Positions 1 through 9,361 of a stretch of DNA of 64,000 nt are shown one piece after another. The notes beneath the pieces were generated by a model. It searched no databases. It had not been told where the DNA came from and saw only the letters and a program-made list of their open reading frames with translations. The stretch comes from Escallonia rubra (taxonomy: Eukaryota > Streptophyta > Magnoliopsida > Escalloniales > Escalloniaceae): positions 186,001-250,000 of the forward strand of contig JAVXUO010001871.1 in assembly GCA_033065855.1 (NCBI GenBank), in the 5' to 3' direction. Positions within the stretch are counted from its first letter, which is position 1, and each line of letters opens with the position of its first letter. The translations under genes were made by a program, and so were the position numbers.

Positions 1-1008
1 TACACATAAGGGCCTGTAACTCCAAATTTGCAACAAGTAAGGGCATCCGTCCACTTTCTTAACGATCCAAGCTTTTCCGTCAGGAGCATTTTTGGGTTTC
101 CATATTTGGGTTTCATTGTGAGACAGAGAGACTGTGAGAGAGAGTGAGTTTGTTTCAGGTGGGTCTTTAATACACATGAGTTGGATTGGCCAAAGGAGAT
201 CGCAAAAAACGGAGGCCAAAGCAGATCGCGAAAAATGGACGAAATTGGCGTAGGATTCGAACCGGCGGTGAGCAGTGGGTCGTCTTTGCCGGAGGGTGTT
301 GAGCAGTTGGGTGGTGGTTTCCAGAGGGTCTTGCCGGCGGTGGAACAATAAAGAACCAGATTGCAGGTAAGGTTTTGATGGTCGTGGTCGTGGGTTTGCA
401 GGTAAGGTTTTGGGTGGTCGTGGGTTTGCCGGTAAAGATCTGTGGCGATTGGTGGTCGTGGGTTTTTCGGGATCTGGATTGATTTAGTTCGCCGGCAGTG
501 GCTGTTGGTGGGTTGGCATGATTGGTGGTGGCCGGCGGCCGAAAGTGTGCAAATGTGGTTGTGGCCGGCGGTTGGTCGTGGTAATGGGGTGGTAGGGCCA
601 CTACCGGCGGGGTCCCCAGACGGTTTTGGTCGACGGTGGATCGTGGTGATGGGGGAGCGGTATTGGTCGTGGGTGGATCGTGGTGATGGGGGAGCAGTGT
701 TGGTCGCCGAACGGCGTTGGTCGGCGGTGGATCGTGGTGATGAGGGAGAGATGGCAGGGACAATTGCCGGCATGGTAGCCGGATGGTGTTGCCGGTGGTG
801 TTGGTCGTGAGTGGGTGGATTTTGAAACACCCAAATATGGAAACCCAAAAATGCCCCTGACGGAAAAGCTTGGATCGTTAAGAAAGTGGACGGATGCCCT
901 TACTTGTTGCAAATTTGGAGTTCCAGGCCCTTATGTGTAAAAATTAAACTTTGGGACCCTTAATTGAGACTTTGTGGTAGTTCCAGGGTACCTACGTGTA
1001 TTTGACCC
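1..1008. mobile_element. Long-TIR Mutator-like element (MULE-1), left end outside window
   Basis: Bases 1-84 are the inverted complement of 856-939 with one visible mismatch. The right TIR then continues to 1008, ending in GTGTATTTGACCC, so about 69 bases of the left end lie before the window. The same terminal sequence bounds the complete copy at 40801-42163, which has a 9-bp target duplication. The interior is GC-rich on one strand, with short repeats built around GATCGTGGTGATGGGGGAG; translated, these give spurious His/Pro-rich frames. No transposase is present, so it is non-autonomous. Whether the interior is captured host sequence cannot be told from the sequence alone. Confidence 0.85.
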
Positions 1009-1533
1009 AACAAACTTTTAGGATGCTTTTTATGAAACATTCCTCTATAGGCGTCGTTGCATCTAATTTTTTTTGTAGTGATTATAGAGTTGCTTTGCAT
1101 TAATTCAAAAAAATCAGGTATATCCTTGTTATAGAGATTGACTTGGGATTGATTCCTAAAATTTGGTGTATCCCGTATGCTTTAGGAGACTTTATCCAAA
1201 CTTGGGGTGATTGTCCTCCTAATCCGGGATAATGTTATGTCTGATTAAAACCATCAGATAAGGCTTTTGATTTTTTAGACCTTTTAATTCAATTTAGATG
1301 TCATCCTTTTCTTGAAGGATATGTACGAAAAAGTCAATTGTACCATTTTATCAGTCCCCAAACTTCTACAAATAGATCTTTTGGGCTATAGAAAAAGGGA
1401 CCCGTCTCTGAAGAAAGAATTTTGCAAAATCGTGAGAAAAGAGAAAATACAACATTTCAAATTCCTATCACTGTTTATAATATGTTAGTTAGTCCACTTG
1501 CATCCTGGATCCTTCTCGACATCGTGCGCGGCA
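1009..1533. other. Intergenic stretch, nothing recognised
   Basis: This stretch lies between the MULE-1 terminus and the copia LTR. It has no coherent reading frame, no recognisable repeat and no RNA gene that I can see. Confidence 0.5.
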
Positions 1534-2085
1534 TGTTAGTTTATTTCAATCATCTTGACCCCATAATGAACACCATTAGAATCTTACAGTAGCATAAACA
1601 TAAGAATAATATGATTTTGAACTCACCGGAATCAAAGGAAGACATAGATTACTAAGAGCTTTATTCCGATGATGAAGAATGCCAAGATGCTGAAGCGAAC
1701 GTATCCCCTTTGGTATTGATCTTCACTACTCTTCTCTATCCTTGATGATGGAATAGAGTTGTGTATTTTTTCTATTAGACTAGGAGCCAAAAAGAGTAGC
1801 CAGACATTATCATACCCTAGCCTCCAAGAAAAAAAGATATTTATATAGAGAGTAGTGAGATCAACCCTAAAGCTTGCCAAATCTCAATCGTCCCTCAAAG
1901 TTAAGAGATTAGAGTCTATAAGCCTTTATACACAATAAATCATTAGTGCATTGGATGATAAAAATTAAATAGGCCCATAATATTATTTAGCCAATTTAAT
2001 TAATTAATGTCCAAGTTAAATAAATAGTCAACATTAGTATGACCCGTTAGACCACCTAATTGGATTGGACTAATCAAATCCAACA
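1534..2085 (-). repeat. Copia 3' LTR
   Basis: This LTR begins TG and ends CA, and matches 8453-9007 along its length with scattered substitutions and small indels. It is the 3' LTR because the element reads on the minus strand. Confidence 0.93.
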
Positions 2086-2098
2086 TTCTCCCACTTGG
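2086..2098 (-). promoter_or_regulatory. Polypurine tract of the copia element
   Basis: Read on the minus strand, the bases next to the 3' LTR are purine-rich (AAGTGGGAGAA), which is the usual plus-strand primer of LTR retrotransposons. Confidence 0.8.
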
Positions 2099-2480
2099 CC
2101 AAGGGTTATACTAAGGTTAACGTCATAAGTTTTGACATGACGAAATTGAACAAAACACCCCGTAAGTTAGGCCAAATTTAACAAAAATACTAAAATGAAT
2201 CGAAGATGGTATCCATGCCTCTCAACACCATAACACCGTTCTCCGGTTACAATCTCAGAACGTTTGCCATATATGGCAGTCAAACAGCTTAATAGACATG
2301 AACTGCATCGTTCCATAATAAATAACAATATGAACGACTTCATGTGATCCGTACATGAGTGTTTGTTTCAGAATACTTTAAATGTGCACTTTTAACGAGA
2401 AGAAACAAACCATAATCATAATATCCAGAATTCAAAACAAAAGGTGATCACGTAAATAAATGTCTCAAATCAACAATCCA

Positions 2481-3260
2481 TCATCTAAGGGAAAGGCAAT
2501 CAACCAAACCCATGCTAGCAACATGTTCTTGAAAGAGAGTGGGTAGTAAGCCTTTCGTCATGGGATCCGCCAATATAGCGATCGTACTGATATGCTGAAT
2601 AGACACTATTTGATTCTGAATTCTTTCCCTCACAAAAAGATACTTAATCTCGATATGCTTCATTCTACCACTTGATTTGTTGTTCCTGGAAAAGAAAACA
2701 GCAGCCTGATTGTCACACAATATCTTCAGTGGTCTCGAAATGGTGTCAACCATTTTAACTCCCGTAATGAAGTTCCTCAACCATACACCATGACACGAAG
2801 CCTTAAAACATGCCACAAACTTTGCCTCCATGGTGTGAGAAGCCACTAATGACTGCTTAGCACTCTTTCATGAAACAGGCCCTTCTGCGAGCATGAAGAC
2901 ATAACCTGATGTGGATTTTAGGGTATCTACACACCCTGCATAATCGAAATCAGAATAACCAATAAGCTCAAGGTTATTTGACTTCCTATAGGTAAGCATA
3001 TAATCCTTGGTACCTTATAAGTAGCGCGTGACTTTTTTGGCTGATTTCCAATGACCTATTCCTGGGTTTATTTGGCAACGTCCAAGCATGCCAACAACAT
3101 ACGTTATATGTGGGCGAGTACAGACTTGAGCATACATGAGACTCTCTACTACTGATGCATAGGGAATACGCTCCATTTTGTCTTGCTCCAGTTGGTTCCT
3201 AGGACATTGTAGCGAACAAAATTTGTCACCCTTAACAACAGAGGAATAGTGGGAGAACAA
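2481..3260 (-). pseudogene. Copia RNase H region
   Basis: Frames at 2481-2846 and 3015-3260 match the end of copia polyproteins. The first has EAKFVAC, then LCDNQAA and KHIEIKYLFVRERI, and ends with the typical LADPMTKGL motif. The second contains the connection region just after reverse transcriptase (RIPYASVVESLMYAQVCTRP). The two are separated by frame changes. The conserved active-site context DNQAA is still readable. This is the C-terminal end of the broken polyprotein. Confidence 0.9.
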
Positions 3261-3450
3261 TTATGCATGTTGAACCTTTTCAGAAACTTATCAATATAGG
3301 CTCTTTGGGACATTCTCAATATTCCACGAGACCTATCTCAGTGAATCTCAATGCCTATAACGTAAAGGGCCTCTTCAAGATCTTTCATATCAAAATTCTT
3401 AGACAAAAGTTTTTGGTCTCATGCAACATATGCATATTACTACTGGCAAG

Positions 3451-3999
3451 TCAGATATCATCTACATACAAAACTAGAATGATAAATTTACTCCTGCTGA
3501 TATTTAGGTATATACATTGGTCCATTGCATTTTCTTTAAAGCCAAATTTACTAATCACATCATGGAACTTAAGATACCATTGTCTAGAGGCTTGCTTTAA
3601 TCCGTATATGGATTTCTTCAACTGACATTTCATATGTTCCTTGCCTGTAACCATAAACCCTTCTGGTTGTGTCATATAGACATTTTCATGCAAGTCACCC
3701 TTAAGAAATGGAGTCTTGATATCCATTTGATGCAGCTCTAAATCGTAATGAGCTATTAAAGCCATGACTATTCGAAAGGAATCATTTTTTGACACAGGAG
3801 AAAATGTTTCATTATAATCTCTCCCTTCCCTTTGATTGAAACCTTCAGCAACAAGTCTAGACTTGTATCTTTTGACAATACCTTTAGGATCTAGCTTAGT
3901 TTTGTAGATCCATTTATAGCCTATAGCTTTGGCCTCTTCAGGCAAGTCAACAAGGTCCCAAACTTCATTTATTTTCATTGGTTCTAACAAATCTTTCAT
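3451..3999 (-). pseudogene. Copia reverse transcriptase (RVT_2) fragment
   Basis: An open segment of about 180 codons carries the copia RT signature: NEVWDLVDLPEEAKAIGYKW, then KARLVAEGF-like KSRLVAEGFNQREGRDYNETF, HQMDIKTPFL and SIYGLKQASRQWYLKF, ending in YVDD. The catalytic YVDD is intact. The HQMDIKTPFL segment differs from the usual HQMDVKTAFL. Flanking frames break up, so it cannot be translated as part of a full polyprotein. Confidence 0.93.
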
Positions 4000-4312
4000 G
4001 GCCTCAAGCCATTAAGGTGAGTGATCGCTCATAATAGCTTCTTTAAAGGATGTATGATCATTTTCTATGCCTAAATTATAGTCAGCCTCATCTAGGTACA
4101 CAATATAGTCATCAGAGATGGCTGTCCGTCTCTCTTTTCTGGACCTTCGAAGAGGTTGCTCATTAGCAGAAATTAGAGCAAGATCCATAATAGGGGTCGC
4201 ATCATTAGGTACTACCTCGGGTGCATCGTTATCCTCGTTTTATGAGGTAATGGCACACCCACCTTTTGGATAACAGGAATAGAAACATGATCCTGAATTT
4301 CCTCAAGGTTTA
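4000..4312 (-). pseudogene. Copia integrase-RT spacer, decayed
   Basis: This is the region between the integrase C-terminus and reverse transcriptase on the minus strand. It is of the size and position expected for the variable linker of copia polyproteins, but no long frame remains open. Confidence 0.5.
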
Positions 4313-5333
4313 TTATTCTTGATGTACTTCTTCCACTATACCTTCAAAAAATATTGCATGCCTAGTTTCAATAATTTTAGTAGTATGTGATGGATTGTAA
4401 AATCTGAAACCCTTAAATCTTTCAGGATAACCTATAAAATGACAACTTATGGTCTTGGGATCGAGTTTCTTAGTATGTGGATTGTAGACTTTTGCTTCAG
4501 CTAAACAGCCCCACACATGAAAATATTATAAACTTGGTTTCCTCTGTATCCACAATTCAAGAGGTGTTTTAGGCACAGACTTACTGGGAACCCTATTAAA
4601 AATATGCACAACTGTTTTAAATGCTTCAACCCACAAAAACTCTGGTATCTCATACTTCGTACCATATCCATAAGGGTACGATTTCGCCGTTCAACTACAC
4701 CATTTTGCTGGGGTGTACATGGCATTGTATACTAAGCAACGATGTCACATTCTTCCAAATACAAGGCAAAAGGACTAGGGTTACGACCCGTTTCAGAGAA
4801 TTTTCCATAATATTCTTTTCCTCTATTAGATCTTACAACTTTAATCTTTAGGTCGAGTTGATTTTCAGCTTTGACTTTGTAAGTCTTAAACATGGCAAGT
4901 GAGTCGAATTTTTCATGAATGAGGTAAACATATCCATGACAAAAATAGTTATCAATAAACGTGATAAAATATCTATGACCATCAATACCCGGTGTAAGGA
5001 AAGGTCCACAAATGTCAGATGGAGAACCTTTAAAAGTCCCGTACTTCGAGTGGCACCACATTTATTACCTTTTACAAATTTTCCTTTAATACATTCAATA
5101 CATGCGTCAAGATTTGAGAAATCTAAAGAAGGAAGAATTTCATCTTTAATTAGGCCTTCCATTCTGCCTCGTGATATGTGACCTAGACGTTTATGCCATA
5201 ATTTAGCAGAGTTTTCATTCTCTCGTTTTATCTTACCACAAGTTTTAGCAACTACAACATTCACGTAAATTGTTTTCAAAGATTCAGCAAAATAAGCATT
5301 CAAAAGTAATTTGTAGAGGTTTCCCTCCAACAA
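4313..5333 (-). pseudogene. Copia GAG_pre-integrase and integrase, frame-broken
   Basis: Four overlapping minus-strand frames make up the integrase. The segment near 5170-5220 gives AKLWHKRLGHISRGRMEGL, the HHCC-like pre-integrase motif, followed by ACIECIKGKF. Next come the catalytic core pieces (DICGPF, FITFIDNYF), then [22 protein letters not shown] with the conserved [10 protein letters not shown], then WGCLAEAKVYNPHTKKLDPK. Frameshifts separate the pieces, so no functional integrase is encoded. Confidence 0.92.
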
Positions 5334-5770
5334 ACCGGAATCAATAACTCTAGAGTAAAGGAAAAGAGAGAAGCCTTTATTCTCAAACTTAAACGAATAT
5401 CAATAAGCGTCAAGTCTAGAACATAAATAAGGGTTCTGGTCATACTGGGAACATAAACAGTATCAACTAAATCCAAATTGAAGCCATTCTCCAAAACTAA
5501 ATGGAGAGTTCCTACAGCTTCAGCTAATTGGGCTTTCTCTCCATTTTCTACTAGCACATTACGATCCCCTTTGTTTAACTTTTTCACGGAAAGGAATCCA
5601 TGCAATGAATTAGTTATGTGCACAGTTGCACCTGTGTCAATCCACCATGTATTTAAAGGAGCATCAATTGTATAAGACTCATAACAAAAGCAAATAAATA
5701 AATTACCTTTTTTTTTTCAGCCACACTCTAAATTTATGACTTTCTTTCCTCATATGTCCTTTATCTTTAC
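5300..5770 (-). pseudogene. Copia protease and gag zinc-knuckle region
   Basis: On the minus strand the protease active-site motif IDTGATVHITN is readable around 5610-5640, followed by VENGEKAQLAEAVGTL and LVDTVYVPSM. Upstream, near 5730-5770, is a retroviral zinc knuckle of the form C-HF-C-KDKG-H-MRKE, with serine where the last cysteine should be. The knuckle has therefore probably lost metal binding. Confidence 0.85.
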
Positions 5771-5959
5771 AAAAGTGACACCTGGGACCAGAAGAACCCT
5801 TGGCACCAGAAGAGCTTGCCTTGTCAGTCTTAGTTACAAAAGCACTCTTATCCCCTTGTAGGCTACCTTTGCCAAATTTCTTTCCTTTTCCTTTTCCTTT
5901 TCCTTTAGATGGACCAGTTATGGCGACATGAGCACCATCAAGTTGTTCAGATTTTAGCT

Positions 5960-6450
5960 TCTCTTTTTCTTAGACACACATGGAAATCAACTCGCTCGTC
6001 TTCCACTTCTCTTTCTGCATATTATAGTTGATCTTAAAATGACCAAACTGCGCAGGAAGGGAAGTCATAATAAAGTGCACGAGAAAACCTTCAGAGATTT
6101 TCATGTCCAAGCCTTTTAGTTGAGAAGCCATATCATTCATCCGTAAATATATGCTCACGAACACCGCTGGATTCACTGTACTTAAGCGTAACCATTTTAG
6201 TGATGAGAGTAGTAGCATATGCTTTAGAAGAGCCCTGAAGCTGCTCTTCAATATGAGCAAGGTACATCTTAGCATTATTTGAGTTAGGAATAGCTCAGTG
6301 AATTGCATTCGTAATAGAGCCTTTCATAATCATTAGGGATATGCGGTTGGAACGCTCCCACTTTTCATAAGCCGCCTTTTGCTCAGTAGAACTTTCAGCC
6401 GTAAGGGCAACAGGCGCGCGTCAACCCGTAAAGCATATCCAGATCCATAA
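5960..6450 (-). pseudogene. Copia gag (UBN2-type), frame-broken
   Basis: The minus-strand frames here give ESSTEQKAAYEKWERSNR, then NAKMYLAHIEEQLQGSSKAY and a KMVTLKYSES-like segment, as in plant copia Gag proteins of the UBN2 family. A plausible start, ATGGATCTGGATATGC, is near 6440. Stops and frameshifts interrupt it. It is preceded by a long untranslated leader reaching to the primer-binding site. Confidence 0.85.
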
Positions 6451-6779
6451 TTCCAAGAATTATGTTAATTTGCTCTTTTCATTTTCTAAAATTGGTGTCG
6501 CTAAATGATTCAATAGATGAAAGATAGCCAGTAATTGTAGCAGGACTATACGCTAAACAATAACAATTATCATGCATGTTAGTACCGAAAATTGATGAAA
6601 ATAGTTAGTTCATCTTTTAACATAATAACATAAATTGAGGGATAAACAATTTATTTGTATGAAAAAGGTAAATACACAAAACCTTTCCCAAAAGGAAAAA
6701 TTAATATATCACTTATAACCTTATGTTGGGCCGGTTATTAACATATGACTTATTATTTCCTTTCTTTCCGCTTAAAAAT

Positions 6780-7615
6780 TAAAATATAGGGAAAATTACA
6801 AAAAACAACCTCGTGGTTTGGGTCAGTTGCAAAAAGACCCCTGCTGTTACAAAAGTTGCAAAGGAACACCTGCGGTTGCAAAAGTGTTACAACCATTAAA
6901 AAAATCGTGCAAATTAACAGCAAGTGATATTCACGCTCCTGAATAGTGCGTTTGGTAGAGATTATTCGAACGAAATGACAAAAATGCCCTTTATTTCTTT
7001 CCTCTCCAAATCTTGATTTTTTTTCCTACTCCAATAAGCCAAACCCTAACCACCGCCACCTGCCTCATCACAATCGTCGGCGCCTGCTCCACCTGGATTT
7101 GTCTATCGATTTTGGGTTCCACCGTTTGTTTTTCGTCTGACGTCGTGGTGGTGAAAGGCCGGAGTGTAGGGATCTACGGTCTACACATCAGCAGTCTCGG
7201 TCGCTCACATCGGTAGTCTCGATCGCGCTTTTCCTCCCTCCGATTAGCTTTGGTCGGCCGTATCTTCAGTCGTTTCTTCTGTCCGTCTACCGCCGTTCGT
7301 TTCCGTCCGTAGCTTCGGCCCTCGCCGGTGACCAGTGTTCCCCTTTCCTCTTCTATCTCAGCCCCTTCTTGTTGCCTCACCTGCTTGCTCACACCGGCTT
7401 AGGGCTTGGGCTTGTGGTGAAGAATGAAGGGCAATTTTTTCATTTGGACAATTTACAAGGGTATTTTGGACAAATTTTTTATTTCGTAACAGAAACCGTG
7501 GGTTGCAACACTTTTGCGACCACCGGTGTTCCTTTGCAACTTTTGTAATAGTAGGGGTCTTTTTGCAACTGACCCAAACCACGAGGTTGTTTTTTGCAAT
7601 TTTCCCTAAAATATA
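6780..7615. mobile_element. MULE-3, 818 bp, inserted in the copia leader
   Basis: The element is 6789-7606. It has long inverted repeats starting GGGAAAATT...AACCTCGTGG and is flanked by a perfect 9-bp duplication TAAAATATA (6780-6788 and 7607-7615), which is the Mutator signature. The TIR is well over 100 bp. The interior is pyrimidine-rich with CCG codons and has no transposase. The TIR sequence differs from MULE-1/2 and from MULE-4, so this is a separate non-autonomous family. Confidence 0.93.
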
Positions 7616-8437
7616 ATCTTCCGTTGGGCCGATTATTATTATTAATTAATAAGCATAACGTGATGTGGTTTTATCATTATTTCAACTTATAAAAGACAAT
7701 AAATCTCCGTTGGGCCGCTTATTGCCAAAATAATTAAGAACCACTAGTTATTTCAAATTCATTATAGTAGTCTAGACATGCCAAACGAAGCATAAAAATT
7801 TGGCATGATCTAACATTTTTAGATTAATTATTGAAATTATAATAATATTGACACGTTATATTCATCTGTATCCCAAACTAAATAAATATTAAAATATTTA
7901 AAGAGGCCAAAACAGGCCCAAATTTTGTGGCCTAATAAAAAAAACCCAATTCGCTGGTTACAAGCCCCTTTAAAGAGGCAAAAAGAGGCCCAAACCGCTG
8001 GCCGGAAATAGGGCGTAATTCTGGCTAAACAAGCCCAACTCGGCAGGCCCATTGAAGTTCAACTTGCTGCTAGGCTCTTTAATTTAGACATGCCCAAGAA
8101 AAAAAAAATTACAGGCTACATAATCTGGGCCAGCCTTTTATGGCCCAATATAACAGGCCATTTAACAGCCTAACTAGACAGAAGGCCATTTAACATAATA
8201 TGGGCCAACCTTTTACGGCCCAACTTAACATGCCATTTAACACCTTAACTCCCAACCCTTACGGCCCAATTTTGCCAATCTTCAAGGCCGACAAACAAAC
8301 GGCCACTTGGCCAAAACCGGCCAACAGGCTACATAGCTGATTTTTTTTCTTCTTTTATCATTAACATTAGACATAATTCATCAAATATTTCAAGAATCTT
8401 AAAGGGAAAGTTCTATGTTCATGCAATTGATTAACGT
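7616..8437. other. Copia untranslated leader
   Basis: This AT-rich sequence lies between MULE-3 and the primer-binding site, with a repeated GGCCCA/GGCCAA-type motif between about 7900 and 8330. It contains no supported coding region. It is the rest of the 5' leader of the copia element. Confidence 0.6.
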
Positions 8438-8450
8438 GGCTCTGATACCA
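8438..8450 (-). promoter_or_regulatory. Primer-binding site, initiator methionine tRNA type
   Basis: On the minus strand the bases directly after the 5' LTR read TGGTATCAGAGCC. This is complementary to the 3' end of plant initiator tRNA-Met and is the standard primer site of plant copia elements. Confidence 0.95.
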
Positions 8451-8452
8451 CA

Positions 8453-9007
8453 TGTTAGTTTATTTCATTCATCTTGACCCCATAATCAAGATCATAAAAA
8501 TCTTACAATAGCATAAACATAAGAACAATAGGGTTTTGAACTCACCGGAATCGAAGGAAGTCATAGATTACTAAGAGTTTTATTCCGATGATGAAAGGAC
8601 ACCAAGATGCAGAAGCGAACGTATTCTCTTTGGTATTGATCTTCACTACTCTTCTTTATCCTTGATGATGGAATATAGTTGTATATTTTTTCTATTAGAC
8701 TAGGAGCCAAAAAGAGTAGCCAAACATTATCATATCCTAGCCACCAAGAAAAAGAGATATTTATATAGAGAGAGTAGTGGGATCAACTCTAAAGCTTGAC
8801 AAATCTCAACCGTTCATCAAAGTTAAGAAATTATGGTTTATAAGCCTTTTATACACAATAAATTATTAGAGTATTGGATGATAAAATATAATAGGCACAT
8901 AATGTTATTTAGCCAATTTAATTAATTAATGTCCAAGTCAAATATATAGTAAACATTAGTATGACCCGTTAGGCCACCTAATTGGATTGGACCGATCAAA
9001 TCCAACA
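8453..9007 (-). repeat. Copia 5' LTR
   Basis: This repeat is collinear with 1534-2085. It should hold the promoter of the minus-strand element. On the minus strand, TATA-like ATATAAATATCTC lies near 8755-8770. Confidence 0.93.
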
Positions 9008-9074
9008 CGACAGTTTAAGGAAGCCAAATCTTGAGGTCTTGTTCTCTTTTAGAGTTGGTTTGCATTTCTTTTAA

Positions 9075-9360
9075 TTTCCGCAATCATCATGTTGATAACT
9101 TTCACTTTATTCTATGTGCTTTTTCTCTTTTTTCTTTTTAATTTCCATTGTCCAATGGTGAGTGTTGGTACCTGTGACCATTTCGGTTGAAGTAATTGGT
9201 TTGTTGAAATCAGCTCAACTTATTTTTTTTAAGTGGTTTCCACAATATGCCAAAAAGTAATACTTAGGTAGTTTCTTTTAATTTGTGGATAGATTATGCT
9301 ACAGGTCTTCCTCTGTATTAGCAATTGTTTCTAGATTTCTCACCATACTTTAGACTTTAA
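9075..9360 (+). repeat. Dispersed repeat shared with 18220-18545
   Basis: The segment from CATCATGTTGATAAC to TTTCTAGATTTCTCACCAT aligns, with many substitutions and a few indels, to 18220-18545. The similarity stops abruptly at about 9361, where a different repeat starts. I do not recognise the family; the other copy lies inside gypsy LTR-like sequence, so both may be LTR fragments. Confidence 0.7.
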
Positions 9361-9361
9361 C

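Larger units (their letters stand above)
1534..9007 (-). mobile_element. Ty1/copia LTR retrotransposon with both LTRs
   Basis: Two direct repeats, 1534-2085 and 8453-9007, start TGTTAG and end CCAACA. The element is flanked by CGGCA (1529-1533) and CGACA (9008-9012), a 5-bp target duplication with one mismatch. A minus-strand primer-binding site adjoins the right LTR and a purine tract adjoins the left LTR, fixing the orientation. Domain order on the minus strand is gag, zinc knuckle, protease, integrase, reverse transcriptase, RNase H, which is the copia order. The frames are broken by stops and frameshifts, so the copy is not autonomous. An 818-bp MULE sits in the untranslated leader. Confidence 0.95.

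Noticed and set aside
167-912. Long His/Pro-rich and Trp/Gly-rich reading frames in MULE-1 (similar ones at 41262-41678 and 48036-48378)
   Set aside because: They arise from short GC-rich repeats, occur on both strands at once and resemble no protein family.
2481-6450. Functional copia element
   Set aside because: Several stops and frameshifts across gag, integrase and RT, and a mutated zinc knuckle.
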